From contig CAYTMV010000061.1 in NCBI GenBank assembly GCA_964439015.1, forward strand, positions 1 to 12,030: 12,030 nucleotides of DNA, read 5' to 3'. The notes under the pieces are model-generated. The model was not told the origin of the DNA. It worked only from the letters and a program-made list of their open reading frames with translations, and ran no database searches. Each line of letters begins with the position of its first letter. The stretch's first letter is position 1. Below, in pieces: positions 7,306 to 12,030 of this stretch. This DNA is from Gemmobacter sp964439015 (GTDB lineage Bacteria; Pseudomonadota; Alphaproteobacteria; Rhodobacterales; Rhodobacteraceae). A program made the position numbers and the translations under genes.

Positions 7306-8331
7306 TCAGGGCCAATCAAGGTCCAGGGTCACCGGAAAATGATCCGAGGCCGTCACCAGCGCCTCGCGCAGTTCTGGCGTGCTGAGGCAGGTCGGATCGT
7401 TCAGCGGATGCCAGATGCGCCACTTTGCATGATGGGTCAGCAGGCCGGGCGATACCATGACGAAATCGAGCAGCGCCTCGAACCAGCGTTCCTGGTCGAC
7501 CTGCCAGAAGCGGGCGGTTGTGGGTTGCAGGCCGATGCGCCGGTCCAAGGCCATATCGGCGTGCGGGTCGAAGAGCCGCATCTGCGGATCGCAACCCACG
7601 CCCATCACCACTTCGACCCCCGAATGGCCAAAGAGCTTTTCATATTCGTCCAGACCCGGACCGTCGTTGAAATCCCCCATCACCACCAGGTCATCCCCGG
7701 CGGCCAGATGGGCCGCAACGCGCGCGCGCAGCCAGACACATTCGGCCAGTTGCTTGCGGCGGTTCTCGATGGCGATGCGGATCGCTTCGTCCGGGTCGCG
7801 CGCACCGTGCGGGGCCTTGGATTTGGCGTGCACGCCGATCATGCGCAGCCGGCGACTGTTGACGGTCAGCGCCAGTTCCAGCGGGGGTTTGGAAAAGCGG
7901 ATCGGCTCGGGCGTGCCGTCCTGATCCAGATCCATGCGGAAAGTGCCGTCAAAGCGTGGGGCTTCACCCTCGGCCTCGCCGCGCGGGTCGTGTCGCGCCG
8001 TGATCCGGTCAGGATCATAGAGCAGCGCGATTTCCTGTTCGGTGGGGGAGGGAAAGCCGATCAAGGCGCGGCGGGCGCGCAGGCCTATGGTGTCGGCAAA
8101 GTTCTCCAGCGCCTTCACCGTGGCACGTTTGCCGTTGGTATCCGGTGCCTCGATCACCATGATCGCATCCGCATCCATGGCGGTGAACACGATCCCCAGC
8201 GCCGCCAGCTGGTCGGCGCGGCTGATGTTGTAGCGGGCCGACCATTCGGCATCATCCAGAAGGCGGCCGCGCACGTCGAAGAGGGCGTTGAACCATTCGA
8301 CATTATAGGTGGCCAGACGCAGACGTGACAT
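7306..8331 (-). CDS. Endonuclease/exonuclease/phosphatase (EEP) family protein
   Basis: A 341-residue protein of the DNase I/ExoIII-like EEP fold. Family signatures appear in the right order: TYNVEWF with metal/active-site N10, VIEAPD with metal ligand E61, GVHAKS with H168, MGDFNDGP with D220 and N222, and the terminal SDHFPV with the D330-H331 pair. This supports a metal-dependent phosphodiesterase or phosphomonoesterase acting on nucleic acid, nucleotide or phospholipid substrate; which one cannot be told. There is no signal peptide, so it should be cytoplasmic, unlike secreted members of the family. An insert of about 30 residues around 115-145 (RGEAEGEAPRFDG, then MDLDQDGTPEPIRF) is probably surface-exposed. 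Its ATG overlaps the stop of the upstream TerB/J gene by one base (TGATG), which suggests translational coupling. The gene is complete and its codon use is like that of the neighbours. Confidence 0.9.
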   Translation of the reverse strand: MSRLRLATYNVEWFNALFDVRGRLLDDAEWSARYNISRADQLAALGIVFTAMDADAIMVIEAPDTNGKRATVKALENFADTIGLRARRALIGFPSPTEQEIALLYDPDRITARHDPRGEAEGEAPRFDGTFRMDLDQDGTPEPIRFSKPPLELALTVNSRRLRMIGVHAKSKAPHGARDPDEAIRIAIENRRKQLAECVWLRARVAAHLAAGDDLVVMGDFNDGPGLDEYEKLFGHSGVEVVMGVGCDPQMRLFDPHADMALDRRIGLQPTTARFWQVDQERWFEALLDFVMVSPGLLTHHAKWRIWHPLNDPTCLSTPELREALVTASDHFPVTLDLDWP

Positions 8332-9032
8332 CAGGCGGGCTCGGGCGCGCGGGTAGACAGCGCCTCCCAGGCGGCGTTGACGGCGATCAGCCGGGCCTCG
8401 GCCATATCCAGCGCCTCCTCTGGCACGCCACGGGCGCGCAGACGGTCGGGATGGGTTTCGCGGACGGCGGCCTTCCAGGCGGCGCGGGCGGCCTCGAGCC
8501 CATCCTCGGGCTTGACCCCCAGCACTTCCCAGGGATCGCGCGGGGCATCGGCGACATAGGCTGCACGGATTGCGCGAAACCGCGCCTCTGGCAGGCGGAA
8601 GATTCGCGCGACCTCGTGCAGGAAGTCGGCTTCGGCCGGGTGGTGGTGGCCGTCGGCGACCGAAATCGCAAACAGACCCTCCAGCAGGTCTTCCAGCACC
8701 TCGGTCTCGCCCTGGAACATCGCGCGGATCTTGCGCGCCCAGGCGTCAAAGCCCGCCACGTCCTGCCGCGCCAGATTGAACACGCGGGCGGCGTGATCCT
8801 CTTCCTCCGGCGGGACATGGAAGACGCGGCGAAACGCCTCGACCTCGTCGCGGGTCACCTGACCATCCGCCTTGGCCATCTTGGCCCCCAGCGCGATCAC
8901 TGCGATGGTGAAGGCGACCGTCCGCTCGGGGCAGGCCTCGGGCGGGGGGCGCAAATGATCGAAGGCACTGGAAAGCCCCTCGCCACGGGCAAGGGATTGC
9001 ACGGCCTCGATGATGCGGGTCCAGATCGACAT
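8331..9032 (-). CDS. TerB-like plus J-domain protein (DjlA-like co-chaperone)
   Basis: A 233-residue protein with a helical TerB-like domain (about 38-155) and a C-terminal J-domain (about 166-226). The TerB part shows the duplicated acidic pattern AKADGQVTRDEV and ISVADGHHHPAEADF, as in metal-binding TerB domains. The J-domain begins DPWEVLGVKPEDG and contains the HPD tripeptide at 194-196, which in this family stimulates Hsp70 (DnaK) ATPase. The arrangement resembles DjlA, but the N-terminal membrane segment of the E. coli protein is missing; residues 1-37 are hydrophilic, so it should be soluble. Likely role: a DnaK co-chaperone with a dedicated client. The ATG at 9032 has no ribosome-binding site, but a good -10 lies six bases upstream, predicting a leaderless mRNA. 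It overlaps the EEP gene by one base. Confidence 0.88.
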   Translation of the reverse strand: MSIWTRIIEAVQSLARGEGLSSAFDHLRPPPEACPERTVAFTIAVIALGAKMAKADGQVTRDEVEAFRRVFHVPPEEEDHAARVFNLARQDVAGFDAWARKIRAMFQGETEVLEDLLEGLFAISVADGHHHPAEADFLHEVARIFRLPEARFRAIRAAYVADAPRDPWEVLGVKPEDGLEAARAAWKAAVRETHPDRLRARGVPEEALDMAEARLIAVNAAWEALSTRAPEPA

Positions 9033-9038
9033 GGGCGC

Positions 9039-9067
9039 AGTCTAGCGGGCGGGCAGGCGGTTGTCAG
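9039..9067 (-). promoter_or_regulatory. Putative promoter giving a leaderless start for the TerB/J gene
   Basis: On the - strand CTGACA (9062-9067, five of six matches to TTGACA) and TAGACT (9039-9044, four of six) are separated by the ideal 17 bases. Six bases (GCGCCC) then lead straight to the ATG at 9032, so the predicted +1 is at the start codon. It lies in the 48-base gap after the glyoxalase-like gene. Confidence 0.5.
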
Positions 9068-9080
9068 CCCATGGGGCGGA

Positions 9081-9674
9081 TCACAGGTGTCGCAGGCCTT
9101 GCGGTGTGTCGATCAGGGCGGAAAGGGCGGGCGGGCCGGGGTGCCGGACCAGCCGCGGATCATTGACCGGCAAGGCGAGGGCGTCCGGCAGTGTGACCTC
9201 CAGCCGGAAAAGTCGCAGCGGCGTTTCGGCCAGGCGCGGCACCGGATGCGCGTCGCCCTGCCATTCGATCAGGCACGGATAGGCCCCGGCCTGGCACAAC
9301 GCGCCATCCGGGCTGACGCCAAACCGCCAGGCCAGATCGCCGCGCGTCAGCGCCAGAGGCTGGGCGGGGCAGGGCGCGGCGGCAAGGGCGGCATCCAGAT
9401 CCGGCACGCGGGCCACCCAGGTCACCAGCCGCGGCGGGCCGGAGAATGTGTCGAGGCCAAACCAGCGCGGCTGGGTGGGCGGGGCGGCCTCGAGGTCAAT
9501 GGTGATGACCTCGAGATACAGATCGCCCAGCCGGATCAGCCGGTTATGGGTGCCCATTGCCGGATGCGCCCCGCCGCCCGAGCAGGCAATGCCCAGCCGA
9601 TCCTCAACCCAGGCCACGCCTTCGGCCAGGGTTTCGGCCGCGATCACCAGGTGGTCGATGGCGGCGGCGGTCAT
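9081..9674 (-). CDS. Glyoxalase-like (VOC superfamily) protein
   Basis: A 197-residue cytoplasmic protein. The N-terminal part, IDHLVIAAETLAEGVAWVEDRLGI followed by GGGAHPAMGTHNRLIRLGDLYLEVITID, is the beta-alpha-beta module of the glyoxalase-like domain (Glyoxalase_3 type) in the vicinal-oxygen-chelate superfamily. Candidate metal ligands are H8, H43 and E55. The second half (YPCLIEWQGDAHPVPRL onward) contains the paired module and is more divergent. Substrate unknown. It is not the methylmalonyl-CoA epimerase of the propionate pathway, which is shorter (about 135-150 residues) with a different motif set. The start at 9674 is fixed by the domain boundary and by a four-base overlap (ATGA) with the stop of ppx, indicating translational coupling. 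The longer open frame upstream, antisense-like within ppx, is not part of it. Confidence 0.85.
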   Translation of the reverse strand: MTAAAIDHLVIAAETLAEGVAWVEDRLGIACSGGGAHPAMGTHNRLIRLGDLYLEVITIDLEAAPPTQPRWFGLDTFSGPPRLVTWVARVPDLDAALAAAPCPAQPLALTRGDLAWRFGVSPDGALCQAGAYPCLIEWQGDAHPVPRLAETPLRLFRLEVTLPDALALPVNDPRLVRHPGPPALSALIDTPQGLRHL

Positions 9675-11221
9675 GGCTTTTGCGGGGTGATCTTGACCGT
9701 GGCATGCAGCGCCGCGGCCAGAGATTGCAGACGCGATTGCGCCACCTCGCCCAGAAGCCCCTCGCCGCGCTGGGTCAGGGTCAGGGAAAGCACCCGCTTG
9801 CGGGGCTGCCATGTCAGGCTGCCCGCCTCGTCTGGGTGGTCGATCGAGAACATTGCGCCAAAGCGCATCGCCTTGCCGAGCACCTCGGCCTGCAGGATTT
9901 CTTCGTCCTTCAGCAGATGGAAGACCGCTTCCATCCGGTTGCCCGCGCGCGAATTCTTGTAGCGGTGCAGCAGCGACAACCCCAGAAACACCCGGCCCGG
10001 ATGATCCAGACCGCCCAGATTGGCGCGGGTGGCATTGTCGAAACAGGCCTCGGCGCGGTAGTCGGGATGGGCGCGCCAGGTGGTATCGTGCAACAGGCAG
10101 GCGGCCTTGGCCAGCCGCAGCTTGTCCTTGCTCCAGTCCTTGAACAGCGGTTCGAGGAAGGTGAACAGCTTCTTGCCGAAACCGGGGATGCGCGCCTGTG
10201 TCGCCTCGGCAAAGCGGCAAGCCTCGATCAGCGGATCGCGGGCGCGCAGCCGTTCGGGCATGTGTTCGAACAACAACCCCTCGCGGATGCCATAGGCCGA
10301 GACGTCGATTTCCGAGGGCTTGAAGATGTCGACCATCTCGCGCAGCACTTCGCAGGCCAGCGGCACAAGCTCCATCCGCTCGGCGCCGGTGCCGGTGCGG
10401 GCGCGCAGCAGGTTGAGATCGGAGGCCGCGATCCAGTCCAGCGTTGCCAGCAGCGCCTGTGGCTGCATCCGGTATTCGTGCAACACGGTCAGCGGGTAAT
10501 TGCGCCGCTCCATGTCCAGGCGGGCAATCACCCGCCAGCTGCCGCCGACCAGAAAGATCCGCCCGCCCTTGCCGCCGACCGCATCCCGCAACGCCGTCAG
10601 ATGCCTGCGGATATGGGCCACGCGCTTTTTCGGCCCGCCCGGCACCTGCAGCAGCCGAAAGGGGCCCAGCGGCGAGGTGGCGCGGCGGCCAACGCCGCCA
10701 TCGGCCAGCTCCGCCATCTCCATCGAGTTGCCGCCGATGTCGCAGACCATTCCCCGCGCCTCGGGCCAGCCCAGAAGGACACCCTGTGCTGAAAGACGCG
10801 CCTCTTCGTCCCCGTCGATGACATGCAACCGCAGCCCGGTCTCGTCCAGCACCTGCTGGGCAAAGGCCGGGCCGTCGGCGGCCTCGCGCACGGCAGCGGT
10901 GGCCACCACGGTCAGGGGCGTGATGTCCATCCCCTCGGCCAGCAGGGCAAACCGCTTCAGCGCCGACAACGCCCGCGCCGCCCCCTGCGGGTTCAAGCGG
11001 CCGGTTTCGGCAAGGCCCTTGCCCAGACCAGCCATGACCTTTTCGTTGTAGAAATAGGCCGGGCTGCGGGCCGCGCCGTCAAACACCACCATCCGCACCG
11101 AGTTGGAGCCCACGTCGACCACCCCCACCCGGCTGAGGGCGCGGGCGGATGGGTCTTCAAACAGCGGGGGACCAAAGGGCGAGCCGTCATCCAGCAGGTC
11201 GGTGGCAAGTGTCTGGGCCAT
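9671..11221 (-). CDS. ppx: Ppx/GppA family exopolyphosphatase
   Basis: A 516-residue ASKHA-fold phosphatase that releases phosphate from the ends of polyphosphate and may also act on pppGpp. The N-terminal catalytic half (about 31-325) begins RVGVVDVGSNSVRMVVFD. E139 in IDGDEEARL, D161 and G163 in CDIGG, and E168 match the spacing of E121, D143, G145 and E150 in the E. coli enzyme. The C-terminal half (about 330-516) is HD-like, with CLLHDTTW (H378-D379) and LGLSLLHRYKN. The loop reads DIGGNSMEM where many relatives have DIGGGSTEL, a conservative-looking change. There is an extra hydrophilic N-terminal segment of about 30 residues before the first strand. The ATG at 11221 has an upstream GAGGAAG ribosome-binding site. 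It follows ppk by 83 bases and overlaps the glyoxalase-like gene by four bases, an arrangement that couples polyphosphate synthesis and breakdown. Confidence 0.93.
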   Translation of the reverse strand: MAQTLATDLLDDGSPFGPPLFEDPSARALSRVGVVDVGSNSVRMVVFDGAARSPAYFYNEKVMAGLGKGLAETGRLNPQGAARALSALKRFALLAEGMDITPLTVVATAAVREAADGPAFAQQVLDETGLRLHVIDGDEEARLSAQGVLLGWPEARGMVCDIGGNSMEMAELADGGVGRRATSPLGPFRLLQVPGGPKKRVAHIRRHLTALRDAVGGKGGRIFLVGGSWRVIARLDMERRNYPLTVLHEYRMQPQALLATLDWIAASDLNLLRARTGTGAERMELVPLACEVLREMVDIFKPSEIDVSAYGIREGLLFEHMPERLRARDPLIEACRFAEATQARIPGFGKKLFTFLEPLFKDWSKDKLRLAKAACLLHDTTWRAHPDYRAEACFDNATRANLGGLDHPGRVFLGLSLLHRYKNSRAGNRMEAVFHLLKDEEILQAEVLGKAMRFGAMFSIDHPDEAGSLTWQPRKRVLSLTLTQRGEGLLGEVAQSRLQSLAAALHATVKITPQKP

Positions 11222-11267
11222 CTGGTCTTCCTCGGGCTTTCCGTCGGTGTGCTAACGGCAAATCCGC

Positions 11268-11292
11268 CCCTGCGTCAACGGTTGACGCAGGG
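11268..11292. repeat. 25-base perfect palindrome between ppk and ppx
   Basis: CCCTGCGTCAAC (11268-11279) and GTTGACGCAGGG (11281-11292) are perfect inverted arms around one central base. It lies 12 bases beyond the ppk stop and 46 bases before the ppx start. As RNA it can form a stem of nine or ten bases, so it may be a terminator or processing site for ppk; no T-run follows. On the - strand it also contains TTGACG, a -35-like hexamer (11273-11278), though no good -10 follows at 16-18 bases. It could therefore instead be an operator. Confidence 0.55.
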
Positions 11293-11304
11293 ACGAAAGG
11301 CCGC

Positions 11305-12030
11305 TCAGTCGTCCCGCGCGGCAGTGGCGCGGGGCATGGCCAGCCGTGGCACGTCCTTGGACGTGGCGGTGCCGCGCCCCGAGAGCGAGGGGTTTTCGAG
11401 GAAGAACCGGTGGCAGGAGAACAGCCGTCCATCCGCCGATTCCAGATCGCGACGATAGCTGCCTTCCGCATCCAGAACCCAGCTTTGCGCCTCGTCGGCC
11501 AGATTGGCCGCCATGATCTGGCCCATGATCTGCTCCTTGACGGTGGGGTTCAGCGCCTCGACCAGCGTTTCGACCCGGCGATTCAGGTTGCGGCCCATCC
11601 AGTCGGCCGAAGACAGGAAGACCCGCGCCTGCGGCGAAGGCAGGGGCCCGCCATTGCCGAAGCAGACGATGCGGCTGTGTTCCAGAAAACGTCCGACCAC
11701 GGATTTCACGCGGATATTGCTGCTCAGGCCCTTCACGCCGGGGCGCAGGCCGCAGATGCCGCGCACCACGAGGCTGATCTTCACCCCCGCCTCGCTGGCG
11801 GCATAAAGGGCGTCGATCACCTCGGCGTCGATCAGGCTGTTCATCTTGGCCCAGATCGCGGCGGGCCTGCCGGCCCTGGCATGGGCCGCCTCGGCGCGGA
11901 TCAACTCCAGCAGACGCGGCTTCAACGTGTCGGGTGCGATGGCCAGGTTTTCAAGTCCTTCGGGTTTCACATAGCCCGAGAGGTAGTTGAACACCTTGGT
12001 CGCATCGCGCCCCAGCGCCGGATCGCAGGT
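11305..12030 (-). CDS. ppk: Polyphosphate kinase 1, C-terminal part (partial, 5' end outside window)
   Basis: The last 241 residues of PPK1, which reversibly transfers the gamma-phosphate of ATP to polyphosphate in the cytoplasm. The frame runs unbroken off the right edge: the first visible residues are TCDPALGRDATKVFNYLSGY, so the GTG at 11994 is internal. The visible part covers the phospholipase-D-like C-terminal catalytic domains: IWAKMNSLIDAEVIDALYAA, VVRGICGLRPGVKGLSSNIRVKS, then GRFLEHSRIVCFGN, whose His (codon at 11677-11679) corresponds to the second conserved histidine (H592 in E. coli). Next come SSADWMGRNLNRRVE and the terminal FLENPSLSGRG. The final 20 residues form a divergent tail. 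It is the first gene of the - strand cluster visible here, upstream of ppx. Confidence 0.95.
   Translation of the reverse strand, partial: TCDPALGRDATKVFNYLSGYVKPEGLENLAIAPDTLKPRLLELIRAEAAHARAGRPAAIWAKMNSLIDAEVIDALYAASEAGVKISLVVRGICGLRPGVKGLSSNIRVKSVVGRFLEHSRIVCFGNGGPLPSPQARVFLSSADWMGRNLNRRVETLVEALNPTVKEQIMGQIMAANLADEAQSWVLDAEGSYRRDLESADGRLFSCHRFFLENPSLSGRGTATSKDVPRLAMPRATAARDD

Noticed and set aside
9081..9674. Could the VOC-fold gene be the missing methylmalonyl-CoA epimerase?
   Set aside because: It is about 50 residues longer, matches the glyoxalase-like (Glyoxalase_3) pattern rather than epimerase motifs, and is coupled to ppx rather than to the propionate genes.
8325..10792. Long + strand open frames opposite the ppx, glyoxalase-like and TerB/J genes.
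   Set aside because: They mirror well-supported - strand genes with catalytic motifs and coupled starts. The + strand products show only Gly/Arg/Gln-rich compositional bias.

Overview
The window is high-GC DNA with strong GC bias at third codon positions. Its gene content points to an alphaproteobacterium of the Rhodobacterales (Paracoccus/Rhodobacter/Roseobacter type): propionyl-CoA carboxylase genes separated by several tiny genes, a B12-dependent methylmalonyl-CoA mutase, a ppk-ppx pair, and a CCCCCGRGGATATTT-type intergenic repeat. The organism call is inference from family recognition. No stretch longer than about 180 bases lacks a gene, and I see no rRNA, tRNA, insertion sequence, phage gene or CRISPR array.

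Left half (1-6756, mostly + strand) is a propionate/methylmalonyl-CoA locus. It holds the 3' end of pccB, a DUF6497-like gene, a 44-residue lipoprotein, a 135-residue unknown protein with an acidic tail, a 71-residue glycine-zipper lipoprotein, pccA (biotin carboxylase plus biotin carrier subunit), a convergent DUF4174 gene on the - strand, and mcm. PccA and PccB convert propionyl-CoA to (S)-methylmalonyl-CoA. After epimerisation by an enzyme not in this window, Mcm makes succinyl-CoA. This route serves propionate and odd-chain/branched-chain catabolism, and in many Rhodobacterales also the ethylmalonyl-CoA pathway.

The centre (6757-6896) is a 140-base spacer between two convergent genes. Two copies of a composite element, each a GC hairpin followed by CCCCCG(A)GGATATTT and CCTGAATGATG, stand tail to tail. 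Together they can fold into one long stem.

The right half (6897-12030) is entirely on the - strand. In transcription order it holds ppk (3' part, polyphosphate synthesis), ppx/gppA (polyphosphate or pppGpp hydrolysis), a glyoxalase-like protein overlapping ppx by 4 bases, a soluble TerB plus J-domain protein, an endonuclease/exonuclease/phosphatase-family protein overlapping it by 1 base, and a small secreted helical protein. Two genes here, the TerB/J gene and the small secreted one, have a promoter-like -10 hexamer ending exactly 6 bases before the ATG, which predicts leaderless mRNAs.

No complete new defence or mobile system is visible. The most unusual material is the convergent repeat, the two putative leaderless starts, the 25-base palindrome between ppk and ppx, and the set of small uncharacterised genes between pccB and pccA.
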